Of a stretch of 64,000 bases of DNA, positions 23,201 through 33,079 are shown piece by piece. The notes beneath the pieces are model-generated. The model was not told the origin of the DNA and did not search any database. It saw only the letters and a list, made by a program, of their open reading frames with translations. How positions within the stretch are numbered: position 1 is the stretch's first letter; each line of letters opens with the position of its first letter. Made by a program: the position numbers and the translations under genes. Source of the DNA: Undaria pinnatifida (lineage: Eukaryota; Sar; Phaeophyceae; Laminariales; Alariaceae); NCBI GenBank assembly GCA_012845835.1, contig JABAKD010000018.1:9587759-9651758 (forward strand), written 5' to 3'.

Positions 23201-23377
23201 ATGTATCATACGAAAGACGAAGATTCTTATTCAAATAGTTACGCTCACGTCTTGCTGTTGCTTGGCGATCTTTTCGGCTGCCAGCTTTGCCCGCAGCCTA
23301 GCGCGTCGCTCCAGCTCGCCCCTCGAAAGCATCACTGCAGCAGGCCCCGGGAGACGCCCTCCGGCAAGCCGCTGCAT
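14508..23377 (-). CDS. Gene X: giant low-complexity protein, 8 linked exons
   Basis: Not recognised as a known family. Exons are 23377-23249, 23011-22941, 22793-22685, 21040-19614, 19234-18974, 18493-18409, 18088-17543 and 17294-14508. All junction phases fit (0, 2, 0, 2, 2, 0, 0), giving about 1,804 codons if the last exon runs to its stop. The order is: basic helical N-terminus (ELERRARLRAKLAAEKIAKQ, then IEKEKKMRKRLQERQNERM); a Gly/Val-rich tract in exon 4; a charged helix in exons 5-6; a Ser/Ala region and Arg/Gly tract in exon 7; a long Gln/Glu/Arg coiled coil, then a disordered Ala/Gly/Ser tail in exon 8. RVHFED (exon 7) and KKVSFAP (near the end) resemble RVxF docking motifs for protein phosphatase 1. 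The first ATG has an in-frame stop 12 bp upstream, but its CAG|ATG could instead be an acceptor. A donor AAG|GTGAAT at 14589 could carry the gene further, perhaps into gene Y. A scaffold role is only a guess. Confidence 0.7.
17543..18088 (-). CDS. Gene X exon 7, RG tract and RVxF-like motif
   Basis: The acceptor is GCAAACCAG|GAG and the donor CGCACG|GTGAGA (phase 0). It encodes ELEAARKSRMPQRPLRSRSR, an Ala/Val/Ser stretch, TPRVHFEDGG, and then an Arg/Gly tract from a hexanucleotide GGCCAC repeat (about 17590-17745). RG tracts often bind RNA; here that is only a possibility. Confidence 0.7.
18409..18493 (-). CDS. Gene X exon 6
   Basis: The acceptor is CTTATCAG|GAAG and the donor CTCCAG|GTAAGA (phase 0). 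Encodes a Lys/Arg-rich helix (KRSEARCAKEKKEKDSLGRA) continuing that of exon 5. Confidence 0.7.
18536..18780. repeat. TTGG/TTGA tetranucleotide-rich tract
   Basis: Degenerate GGTTGATTGGTTGG units with a purer core at 18664-18705. It lies in a gene X intron. A similar CCAAT/CAAC-rich tract is at 36680-36870. Confidence 0.8.
18974..19234 (-). CDS. Gene X exon 5
   Basis: The acceptor is TGTCTGTGCCCAG|CGC and the donor GGAAAG|GTACGT. Gly/Arg-rich, then SRRRSVEIEAATRQPRETEG and KEKRSELLAFME. Confidence 0.7.
19614..21040 (-). CDS. Gene X exon 4, Gly/Val-rich
   Basis: The acceptor is TTGTTCCAG|GAG and the donor TTTCAA|GTGAGC (phase 2). It starts ERQKRENLVRWHDNAKALAT, then becomes Gly-, Val- and Ala-rich. 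This reflects CCACCA/CCAACA-type trinucleotide repeats at 19980-20465. It returns to mixed sequence (RSICEGKSSVPILRRRILDD) near the end. Confidence 0.65.
21070..21260. repeat. ~50-bp tandem repeat
   Basis: Three to four units of the type GGCGGTACATAGCATGGCGG followed by a G-rich TTGGGGG.TATG stretch. Confidence 0.6.
21376..21900. repeat. ~43-bp tandem repeat, about 11 units
   Basis: Units resemble CCGAAACCAATTGTCCGGAC followed by CCAA..A.TAGACAGC. Starts are near 21376, 21427, 21506, 21551, 21594, 21637, 21680, 21765, 21815 and 21857. It lies in the intron between gene X exons 3 and 4. Confidence 0.8.
22066..22305 (+). repeat. G-run dispersed family, diverged copy
   Basis: Carries CAGCTGTGAGATCGA, CTCATATTTGCAACCTG, GATCGCGCGTGTTACG and GAGGGGGACAAA in the family order, with a G8 run. 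Confidence 0.7.
22685..22793 (-). CDS. Gene X exon 3
   Basis: The acceptor is CCCGATAG|GCAG. Encodes a strongly charged helix (IEKEKKMRKRLQERQNERM) ending in CVHCRQ. A plain GT donor (CAA|GTTATT) gives phase 0. An alternative GC donor 4 bp upstream (GTAG|GCAAGT) has a better consensus but the wrong phase for exon 4. Confidence 0.6.
22941..23011 (-). CDS. Gene X exon 2
   Basis: The acceptor is GCCAAG|AGC after a pyrimidine-rich stretch, and the donor CAAAGCAG|GTACGT (phase 2). Encodes SARGNVPSHTSAQELLYWAI and TQS. It is supported by phase matches on both sides. Confidence 0.55.
23249..23377 (-). CDS. Gene X exon 1 (or first linked exon)
   Basis: Opens with ATG directly after CAG. Encodes a basic amphipathic helix ending AAEKIAKQQQD. 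The donor GAC|GTGAGC is phase 0. Confidence 0.6.
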
Positions 23378-24764
23378 CTGCCTTTCTCAATTCCACCGCT
23401 ATTTGGAAAATACGACAAACAGCGTTGGTGACAAGGAGCAGCCCCGGCCTTTGGGTTAGTCTAGAGGGGGATACACTTCACCGGTAGACAACGCACCAAT
23501 AGCAGTCTACGTCGAGTGCAGCACGAACTGTGTAACGTTGCGATCACACGTCCTTCAGAATCGATCTTTTTGGCCACTTCAAGCCTCTCTTTTGTCCACT
23601 ATACCAGTTATAGTGTTTATAGTGTAGGGGGTAGAAGTGTACCTCCATCGCAAAACATATACTCGTAATCGGATAGTTCTGAAGGTGAAGTCCGAAGCCG
23701 GTGCGGGTAACCTGGGCTTTGAGGCGAAACCGAACGGCTTGAGCGAGTTGTACATATAACCCGGGTACTCGAACGCCCCGTTTTCGTTTTCGGTCATCAA
23801 GCGGCACGACAAGTGGACGACTGACACTCTGCTCCACATTATCGGACGACAAAGCGTAACGCTAAGAGTGCTCTCGTGTAACGATGTGATGTTAAAACGA
23901 GGACTATCACCATCACCGTGACTAATACTGTAACAGCAGTGCCGGGTATTCAGTAGGAACGAAGTCGCCAAGTAATTTGTTTTTTGCTGACATAGTATAC
24001 CTGGTAGTAGACTGCCAGATACATGGTGCACGCTTTATACGCAGCTGTACACATCAGCATGTTTCCCCAACCCCTGACCCAAATCCTATCGCCCTGACCC
24101 TAACCCTGACCCCAACCCTCGGCTGAAACGACCCAAAACTGAACGAAAACGCGGTTAAACCGCTCTCGCATCAACCAAGAGCTTTCCAGGCACGTACGAT
24201 GTACGGTCGTGGTACCGGTACGCGGTAACCGCCGGTGAAGAGACCCGTATAATATCATATGCTACGAATGAGGTTTCGTCTTTCTTTGCGGCGAAGGAAA
24301 TATTGAAGAGCACCTCGGTGGAAACCGCCTGTATACGCATATTTCCGGTGTCTGACCGAAGTACGGACCACGTCTGATTGCCTTGTTTCGCGTTCCGGGC
24401 CGATCACAGATAGCTTGAGCATTGAAACTCCGCTTGCTGTTTTTAAAAACGTTTTTGGGCTAATTTGTTCATGCAGTCGGACCCGTGAGTCGAAAAGGGC
24501 CTTTTCCGACTGGACTGTTTTTCGACTGGATTCTTCTGGGCCTTCTTATTATCGTCATCCGAGTTGATTTTATACGTAGTTTTGTGTTATTTCTGGAGGC
24601 GGTTGGTGTGAGGGGGTAAATCTGTATGGCAGGCGAAAGTCGGTTGATAGCTCTGCACTCTGTGCGCTCTCTGCGAGCAACGCGTGCTTTACGCGCGACG
24701 AGCCCTCGTCCAAGCGCATTGGCGGCGTTGGAGTTAGCCGAAAGCCGCCGAATCTACGTTTATG

Positions 24765-25585
24765 ACGGCGCACTTAGCCGAGAGCCGCCGAGCGTACAGC
24801 AAGCGTAGTCGTTGTTGGCAAAAAGTCATTGATACTGGGCGCTGCTGCCATCGTGTGATACGCTGCCCGCGGGCGGAACGGGAATGTGCACGATTGACTT
24901 GCGGCGACAAGCAGCAGCAGTGATAGCAGCCAAGCCAGCGTCGGCGCTGTTGTGTGATGCGTGGTACCTGGTATGGGTGTGTGGGCGTGTGCGTTGGTTT
25001 TTTGTGGTGGGATGGGCGACGCGATGGGTTCAAACACACATTTCGCCTTAATGTGCGAATAGGATTACTCAGTCGAAAAAAAATGAGTCGAGAAAAAATA
25101 GCTACTTTTCGATTGTGTAAGAAGCTCGACTTGGTTTTGGGCCGAAAAACGCCTTTTTTCGGCAGGAGAGCAAAATCGATCGGGCTTTCTTGCACAATCG
25201 AAAAAGAGATCAATTGGCTCATGTTTTTTTGACTGAGCAATCCAACCCACACATAAGGTCAAATAGGTCGAGTTTTTCGACCGGATGTACCGGTTGGATT
25301 GCTTTGTCGACTTGTTTTTTTAACCCACCGCAGTGCCCATTCCACCACAAAATCAAAAACACACTCGCCCACACCTATACCCCACGTATTATAAACAGCG
25401 CCGACGCTGGCTTGGCTGCTATCGCTTCTGCTTCTCGCCGCAAGTCAACGTGGCACATCATTCCTATCTTGTCTCCCCCGCCAGCATCATGTATTGATGG
25501 CAGCAGCAGCGCGGTATCGCTGACATTTTGCCAACAACGGCTACGCTTGCTCTAGCTTTGGCGGCTCTCGGCTACATCCAACGCA
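24765..25585. mobile_element. Large nested foldback element, ~820 bp
   Basis: Arms at about 24771-25035 and 25310-25583 are inverted copies (GCCGAGAGCCGCC, CAAGCGTAG.CG, GCCAAGCCAGCGTCGGCGCT, TTTTGTGGTGG.ATGGGC). Between them a second inverted pair lies at about 25068-25236 (CTCAGTC.AAAAAAA.ATGAG, TTTTCGATTGTG.AAGAA, GGCCGAAAAACGCC). No transposase is seen. It is probably a non-autonomous DNA transposon. Confidence 0.75.
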
Positions 25586-25861
25586 CTCCATCTTCTAGGA
25601 CGAGTATATTCGGAGCAGTTGAGTCGCCCTGGACCAGGGTCACCACCCCCCTCTCTCAGTGTACCTCGTCTCCTGACACCTCATCCGACCAGAAGAAATA
25701 CGAGACATATAACTACATTTGCGCCTTGATTGTGAGGTACTTACTGCAAGAGAGAAACGGATCTGTTCGTTGTGTGACGGCAGTCACTGCATCACAGACC
25801 TCCGCTTTATGACGGGATCATGCCCAGTGATACTATATAACCAAATATATTATAAAAATTA

Positions 25862-26480
25862 AAATACACTCCAGCTGTGAGATCGAATATTTTGTCGAAA
25901 CTCATCTTTGCAAGCTGTGCGTGATACTCCGATCGCGCGTATTACGGGTTGTGTGTCCTCATTAAGGATATAGGTCGGCGATTCCCCTTGCAACTACAGT
26001 GTAGCTATCAGGGTCAACAGGGTGATGTTAGGCAGTCTGTGCGCGGAAACTATAAAACCCGTTTCTGAGGGGGACAAAATCTGACAGCTGTGGAAGGAAA
26101 CGCATCAGTTTATCAAGTGAACCCTGTAAGTCGAATAACCGGTGGGGGGAGGGCGGAGTTTTTATAGGCGTGGGGGCCTGATTTTGATCAAAAGGGGGGC
26201 GGGAGGGGGGGAGGGGGGGAGGGACAGGTGGGGCAGCTCAATTTGTGCGTGGAAACTATATATTCTTCTTGTGGGGGAGGGGGGGGGGATGTGTGTGTGT
26301 GGGGGGGGGGGGCGGGGGGGGGCTTTAGGTCGCATAGATGTAGGGGTTTGCTATACGCCTGGTGCTAGGTCTAGGCGATGGTGCGGGTGGTGGGGAAGGA
26401 GGAGGCGTTGGGGGCGGGGGGGGGGCGGGAATTGCAGCAGCGGCATTGATGACTCTGAAAAGATAATGAGGTGATATCCA
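25862..26480 (+). repeat. G-run dispersed family, long copy
   Basis: Begins after an AT-rich TATAAAAATTAAAATACACT with CCAGCTGTGAGATCGA, CTCATCTTTGCAAGCTGTG, GATCGCGCGTATTACGG, CAACTACAGTGTAGCTATCA, GAGGGGGACAAAATCTGACA, then G-run blocks and AGATAATGAGGTGATATC. Confidence 0.8.
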
Positions 26481-26594
26481 GGGCGTGGAAGTGTTTATTA
26501 CTCTGGCGGATTTCGATATTAGGTGAGGCGTTTGAGCAAGAGAGAGCGAGGAAAAAAAAGTGGGAGGGGGGGGAGGGGGGGAGGTGTAGGTCAC

Positions 26595-27160
26595 ATGTAA
26601 TATTAAAACAAACTCCAGCTATGAGATCAAGGATTTGGTCGAAACTCATCTTGGCAACATTGTGTGTGATACTCCGATCGCGCGTATTAATCGTATATGT
26701 AGGGGCTTGCTATACGCGCGGTGCTGGGTCTAGGCGATCATGCGGGGTGTGGGGAAGGAGGGGGCGTTGGAGGGGGGGAGGGGGGATGAATGAAAGCTAC
26801 GTCATAGATGGCTAGACAGATAATGACGTGATATCAATTGCGTAGAAGTGTTTATTACTCTGGCCGATTTCGATTGTTAGTGGGGCGTTTGAACGAACTG
26901 GGCGGGGAACAAAAGGGGGGCGGGGGGAGGAGGGCGGAGATGAGTTGGAGCTACGGCATGGATGGCTATAAGGATAATGAGATGATATCAGCTGGCTGGT
27001 AGTGTTTACAACTCTGGCAGATTTCGATTTTAGGTGGGGCGTTTGAACAAGAGGGATCGGGGGGGGAGGGGGGGGCATTTCAATTTGTGCGCGGAAGCTA
27101 TAAACTCTTAAAGGGGACGAATCTGACGGTTGTAGCAGGAAGACACCCCTTTAAATCACC
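26595..27160 (+). repeat. G-run dispersed family, tandem partial copies
   Basis: One 5' part (ACTCCAGCTATGAGATCAAG, near 26612) and two further blocks with ATAATGACGTGATATCAATT and ATAATGAGATGATATCAGCT, each followed by GTTTA..ACTCTGGC and a G run. Confidence 0.7.
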
Positions 27161-27491
27161 CGCCTGGCAATGAACATTATTCTAGAAGGTTTGATGTTAC
27201 ATGTAGTATGCAACCCAGTTTTTAGGTGTAGTAAACGACGTGCTAAAAGCTTCATAATTTGTTATTGTGCATGGATCGAAAAATAGAATATTTCAATCGA
27301 TAGGTACAATCAGTAGTTGCCATTATTTTCTGACATCGCTTATTATAAGAAAGAGATACATATTGCCAAATACAACAGGCGAGGTGATGTGGTCATGCAA
27401 TGTCACCGCCATTGAGAACGAAAGGGAGAAATGCGAATCGTTAGTGTTTTGAAAGGAACGCCTAGTGTACACGCGCTCAATTACGTTACTT

Positions 27492-27587
27492 ATCGACACA
27501 CAACACGTATGAAAATACGCGGAAGTGTGGTGAGCTAAAGCTTTATTTTTCCCCATCCGCCGGAAGATGAAAAAAAAAAAAAAAAAA
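27492..27587 (+). mobile_element. Short poly(A)-tailed retroposon with target duplication
   Basis: 96 bp starting ATCGACACACAACACGTATG and ending in an A18 tail, flanked by GTTACTT on both sides (27485-27491 and 27588-27594). A second copy is at 56845-56933. Confidence 0.75.
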
Positions 27588-27711
27588 GTTACTTCGTTAG
27601 TGATAGATACTTCGCTTGGCATAGGTTGGGAGGCGATCATGCAGACGGTATGTACGGAATACCCTACGTAATAAGTTGGTAGTGTGGTTCACCGCAATTT
27701 TATTATAAAAA

Positions 27712-27885
27712 ATGAAAATACACTCCAGCTGTGAGATCGAAGATTTCGTCGAAAATCATCTTTGCAAGCTGTGTGTGATACTCCGATCGCGCGTGTTACG
27801 AGTTGTGTGTCCTCATTAAGGATATAGTTTGGCGACTCCCCTTACAACTACAGTGTAGCTATCAGGGTCAACAGGGTTTAATTTG
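27712..27885 (+). repeat. G-run dispersed family, 5' part
   Basis: Only the first about 170 bp, from ACACTCCAGCTGTGAGATCG to CTATCAGGGTCAACAGGG. The copy ends before the G-run blocks. Confidence 0.8.
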
Positions 27886-28200
27886 AACATATCTGTCTGT
27901 ACCTCCTTTTTACATTATTATCGTCTCACATATACGATTTTACGCCCATGATTTTTACCGTGCCGATGTGGGGCTCTGAGGTCGCCAACTCTGAGACAGA
28001 GATACATCTTACAAATACACCAAGCGAGGTGACGTGGGCATGCGATGTCACCACTATTGAACGCGAGGGTGACTTTACTTCGTTAGGCATATGCTACTGC
28101 GTTTGGTTGAGAGAGGTTGTCAGGCGATCATGCAAACGGCCGGAGGCACGAAATACCCTGCGTAATAAGTTGGTAGTGTGGTCTACCGCAGTGTTAACAT

Positions 28201-31200
28201 ATATGTCTGTACTTCTTTTTCACATTGTTATTATCTAGTGTACGATTATACGCCCAAATATAAAAAGCAAATTCTCGATTGCTTTGTACCAAATTCTAGA
28301 CAAGCCATACCGGCGCCGAAAACAACCGACCCCAAACACACTGAGGTAACATGTTTACAGGGCTAAAATGAAAACTTGGAAACTGGCTTTTGAATCTGGT
28401 TTGTATAACAGGATCCGGTCCCCATGGGCAAAAAGTAAAAAGTGAGCAGCAGTTGTAATTAAAGGGTACTGTACCAGGTAAATAATTGAGGCTGTTTGCC
28501 CAAATCGGCTCAAAAGTAAAATCATAAAAAATCGTAAAATCAAAGCCCTGTCCGCAGAAAACGCAGGCTGTAGAGGAGCCAAATAAAAATCGGAGTTTGT
28601 TTCCAGCGCTGTCGGCAACAGCCGGCGTTGTATCAGCCTAACCGTCAGGGGAGGGCACCTTGCCACTTTGAATAACAAGTGACAAGTTCTACCCACTAGC
28701 CGGTGCCCAAACGTACCTATGCCAGAGCCCGGGTCCAGCATCGCTGTACACCTGGCTCGAAAGATGGACTCGCAGACACTCGTAGCGACAGGCAGAGACA
28801 GGAGATATACGAGGTCATGGAGGAGGTGGCATTTCCAGATCTCCATGCATGTCAAAGAGGTTTCATGGCTTCGCCCTCGGTCGAGGTAACTCCCTGGCTG
28901 CTGGACTCGTGCGTGCTCATCGTGATGCTCGTCAAGCACTGGATGCTTCAAATCTATTTTGTAGCGGTATCCGATTGTTTTGAGCCTCCGGTTCTGTGCA
29001 CTTTGGCCGTTCGCCGTTCGGCCTCGGCCTTGATTATGAGGTGTTTCCGCCGTGTTTTGAGGCGTTATTGCGAGACGTACGTGAGCAGTCCGGACACCAC
29101 AACCCTCAAGCAGCTGCGCTGCTCCTCCGCCAGTACAGCAGGAGTACTGCCAGTGCCAGTACTAGCAATTACTGCAGTAGTACTAGCACTTAGTAAAGTA
29201 GTACTGGCCGTAAGTACTGGCAGTACATACTGGACGAGGGGCCAGCCCCGTAAGCAGAACATCTACCTCATGGTTACTGAACGAAACGCTCGGGACTGGG
29301 TACGGATCCCGGCGCGGAGCTTGAACATGCCGCTACCCGTATGCCATCGTCCAAGCATCGCCGGGTATATCTGTATCAGCTGTAACGTTGAATATCCAAG
29401 TATAGATTGTACTGAAACGTTGAAAGTGCATTACCTACTGCCGTACGAGCAGAGGGGTATTTTCGGTGTTTGTACGTTTTTTGTACTAATTAAAGGCTAC
29501 AAAGTCGGGAAGAAAATGGACCGCACTCATCATAGCTTTGTGCTGCAACTGCTGCTGTTGCATGCTACTAAGTACTCCCAGTATTATTTTATAAAAATAT
29601 TTCAAGGACGTCAGCCGTGAGTTCGACGAATTTCGGGTCAATAGACTACTCATCTTTGCAAGCTGCGTTGTTGTTACTTGTAATATACTTATGTGGGTGA
29701 GTTTTTTCATAATGAATGAATATTAGACGTATTTAAGCCTCGAGGTTAGGTCTTATGTACTTCCATCTGGAAGAGCTAGGCCATTCGATATTTCGACCTA
29801 ACGCATAAAAAAAACACCACATATCTAAAACTCGAAATAGTGGTCTCTTTCAGTACGCATAAAAAGAAAAGCCGAGGAAAGATCAAACTACTTGAAAATA
29901 GACTACGATATTTCTGCACTACTCCAGACGCAGATGGCAAGACGAGGATTTATGTCATCAGTCAGCACATGAGTGGGTGGAAACTTCGAGAAAGACCCTC
30001 CCCTGCCCATGCTGTGCGAGCTTGAACAAACGGCCAAAACAAATAACCGGTGCCTGGCTAAAACATTGAGTGCTTCGTACTCCATACTCGCTTCATATTA
30101 TGTAGGATACCTCGCAGGCGTCTGCCGCCTTCGGTGTGCCTCAGTGTGGCAGTCAGTACAGCAGCACAGCAGGACTGGCCCTCAACCCGGTTCAATTTCC
30201 ACCCTCGAAATGTAGGCATCCGCGGGAAAGAGGCAACAGGGTTGTAAACTGCAGCAGCTCCGGCCATGCGCTACGTCGGGCACAAAAACCAAACAAAAAA
30301 AATGTGTCATCGAAAAATTACAGCCTCTCAGGACGAGAGAGCAGAAGCACGAGCGCGCGACGAACTATGTCAGAGTCCCAGTTCTCTGACCGCAGAGAAC
30401 GCCAGGGTAGGAGGAGTCTCGCGGGCGTTTTCCACCGTCTAGTTGTGCTGTAGTTGGGTTGGCTGTTGGTGTGCTGGTTGTCTGTGTATTGTGCTGTGTT
30501 GTTTTTGTTTTGTGGTGTGTTGTGTTGTGTGTGCGCGCTCGATCCTTGTGAATGAACAAGGGCTCCTTTTCAAGCAATAGTACGTAGAGGCATGCCGCTC
30601 CACGAGAGTGGGACGCCTCTGACCACCGCCAACGTTCCTGATGGTGTTGTACACGCAGGTTGATTAACCCGGGTTGGGGATACACCAAGCGGCTTGCTAG
30701 GTTGAGCGTTGCAATTGCTGCGTGGGTGTTGTGCTGTGCTGCTGCTGCAGTGTCTGATGTTGCCTCGAGCTTTTGTCGTCTGAAATGCTGTTGTTTGCTG
30801 GAAAATACTCGGAAAATTGCTTCAAATATGCACTTGGGCCAAAATGTGCCCAAGTGCATATTTTGGGAAAATCCACATCTCACCGTGGTCTGCCGTGGTC
30901 GTTAGGTCGATAAAATAGACCTATTTTTTAGACATTTAAAACACGATAGGGCTTAATTTGGTTTAGAGCCCAAAATATAGGCATATCGTCAGGCTTAAAT
31001 ACGTCTATTATTTTGCGGTGTTGTTGTTGGATCTTTGTCTGCTGGCCGGGAGTCGGGACCAACCAGCCGGCACGACAAAACGAGCATGAAAAATTGTTTG
31101 CGAACATACGGACGGCCCCATGCCCCTTCACATTTTCAGATCTCAGATCCCACAGCACAACAACAGAGAAAAATATTATGATACCGGCGATTATGCATAA

Positions 31201-31240
31201 TCATCATGATGATGAGAACAAAAACAACTAATTTGTACGA
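28201..31240. other. No firm gene; AGTACT-rich patch and a hairpin
   Basis: A 305-codon plus-strand frame (28703-29620) has no recognisable family and overlaps a 198-codon minus frame, so neither is called. 29130-29235 is rich in AGTACT palindromes. A near-perfect hairpin is at 30824-30863. 30100-30195 minus may hold an exon (RHTEGGRRLR before GAG|GTATCC). Confidence 0.4.
30824..30863. repeat. Perfect 16-bp-arm hairpin
   Basis: AAATATGCACTTGGGC and its exact inverse GCCCAAGTGCATATTT are separated by an 8-base loop. Confidence 0.85.
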
Positions 31241-31245
31241 CGTAC

Positions 31246-31426
31246 TTCGTCGTCTTCCAGGAGCTCGCAACCCCGCCTCCGCTTACACAAGCGGGCCGCG
31301 ATATGGTTCACTACCACCTGCCTGAGGATCCGCCCGGACTCTGGGCCGGGTGCAGCGGATGCTTGTTGTGGGAGGGATGTAATAACGGTTTGCCACACGT
31401 ACGCCTCGGGAGGGAGTTGGAGGAGC
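31246..31426 (-). CDS. Candidate upstream exon of gene X
   Basis: The acceptor is GTTCCAG|GCT and the donor GACGAA|GTACGT (phase 0). Encodes LLQLPPEAYVWQTVITSLPQ and later LCKRRRGCELLEDDE. Its phase fits both gene X exon 1 and the candidate exon at 32137-32277. The intron to exon 1 would be 7.9 kb. It could belong to a separate gene. Confidence 0.4.
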
Positions 31427-32136
31427 CTGGAACTGAGTTTTGCCTTTTTAAGATTTGAGTTTTGAGATTTTTCGTTTTGAAAATGAGATTCGTACAAGTA
31501 AGAAAGCTTTTAGAACCAAAATAATCTTTTTTTGCTCATCATTATGGTGATTACGCATAATCAGCGGTATCATAAGTAGTCTTCGACTTTCTCTTGCGCC
31601 TAGGTCCTGCTACTTTGAGCGGATCTTGCCTGGCAACAGGTACCCCTGCGTGTGTCCTAAAACGCTGAGATAGCACGGACCGGGTGCCAATGCAATGCAA
31701 TCAGATTTTGTTCATCCCGGCCTCCGATGCGCAGAGGATTGAGGGTTCGAATTCGTCCTCTCCCAGAATGACCGCCCAATTTTGAGTTTTCATGTTATAC
31801 CTCGAACAGCCAGGTAACGAGCAAAGTTTGCAGGCGAAGGTTGGGATTTGGGAACATCTAGTGGTGATGACCACGGCGTGGCTGCTCCACACCCCTACCC
31901 GCGCAGAATCGCACGCTGAACGATTGCCGCCGAGGATAACAAGCGAACGCGCAACGCGCAAGACAGGCCCAACCCGCGGCCTCGCGTGGATGCAAGAATA
32001 GCACTCACCGAGAAACTGTTGCTGCTCCTGTTGGAAAATTATCAATCACTTCCGCGCATATGATTGCACTGCCGTCCTAGGCACCCCACAGGAGGGGGAC
32101 GGACCTCTGCCAGCGTGGGTCACGCGAAGAGGTCAC

Positions 32137-32277
32137 TTCGTCGACCGATCTACTCTGCCCGGACCGAGCAGCAGGAGCACCTCGGACGAAGTGCCTCCGC
32201 AAGTCTCCGCACGTTTGATATTTAAGTGCACCGTCGGTAGAGTCGAATACGTCGGTAAGCAGGGATTGTACGGTTCC
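32137..32277 (-). CDS. Candidate upstream exon
   Basis: The acceptor is GGGAACAG|GGA and the donor ACGAA|GTGACC (phase 2). Encodes EPYNPCLPTYSTLPTVHLNI and TSSEVLLLLGPG. The phase joins the exon at 31246-31426. A possible start exon with MGANAS, a myristoylation-like N-terminus, lies at 32636 down to about 32480 but its donor is unclear. Confidence 0.3.
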
Positions 32278-32964
32278 CTGTTCCCTATATCACAGAGCTC
32301 CACACTTATTCGAGAAACCCTCACATTTGTTGGTTCTTCATCCTCAACTACTGATTGATACGAGATGATCCGTGGTCAACGCAACGCACGCGCACATACA
32401 AATGTGCACTTGGCACTCTGATCCGACCCAGACCTAGTTCCACCCGGATCTGAGCCCTTCAAACTGACCCCGGTTATGTAACTAGCCGCCGGCAGGGCCC
32501 ACCAAACACCCTGATCCCACGCCGACCATCGAGGTTCGGCTGCGCAGCCAGAAAAACCGTAATGTCTCGAATAGGTGGTAAGGTCCTGCGTAGCCGGCCA
32601 TCTACGCACGGGCAAAGTGCTCGCGTTTGCTCCCACGTACTACTGTAGTCTTCCGCGAGAGTTCTGTCTACGGTCTACCTCTAGCGTCTTATCTGCTGTA
32701 ACTCGTCCATAACCCCTAGGCAAAAAAACGGGGGGTATATATGTAGTCTAACCGATGAAGTAAGGTGATTGTCTTCTATTCTCGCTCCTCCTGGCAAGTC
32801 CAAGTCTAGTCATGGCGACAACAAAAACAAAAACACCTAAAACAAATCGAAGCAGCCAGCCGACAACACACGCATGAATATATACCCCGGCTACGAGTGT
32901 TTCAAACGGAATGAGCGCGGGCACCGTTGAGCCAAGTACGTACCTGCCCCCCCCCCCCCCCCCC

Positions 32965-33075
32965 CCCCTGCCTGCTTGGCGAAAACCCGGCGTGCTCCGT
33001 CCCGGCATAGTAGGGATGCGAGGGTCTATGGTCATACAACTACGGCCATGCACAAACTGAGTACAACCCCCCACA
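32965..33075 (+). mobile_element. C-tailed LINE 3' tail unit
   Basis: GCTTGGCGAAAACCCGGCGT, GTAGGGATGCGAGGGTCTAT, ACGGCCATGCA and TGAGTACAACCCCCC. A C22 run precedes it. Confidence 0.6.
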
Positions 33076-33079
33076 CCCC

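Larger units (their letters stand above)
27360..28200. repeat. Diverged direct duplication split by the retroposon
   Basis: 27364-27430 and 27590-27690 together match 28010-28190 (GCGAGGTGA.GTGG.CATGC, ACTTCGTTAG, GGCGATCATGCA.ACGG, TAATAAGTTGGTAGTGTGG). The copy at 28 kb lacks the insert. Confidence 0.65.

Noticed and set aside
28703-29620. 305-codon plus-strand frame
   Set aside because: No family features, overlaps a long minus frame and includes a palindrome cluster; no splice or start support.
32027-32045. 19-bp micro-exon with CAG acceptor and GTGAGT donor on the minus strand
   Set aside because: Its length breaks the phase between the neighbouring candidate exons.
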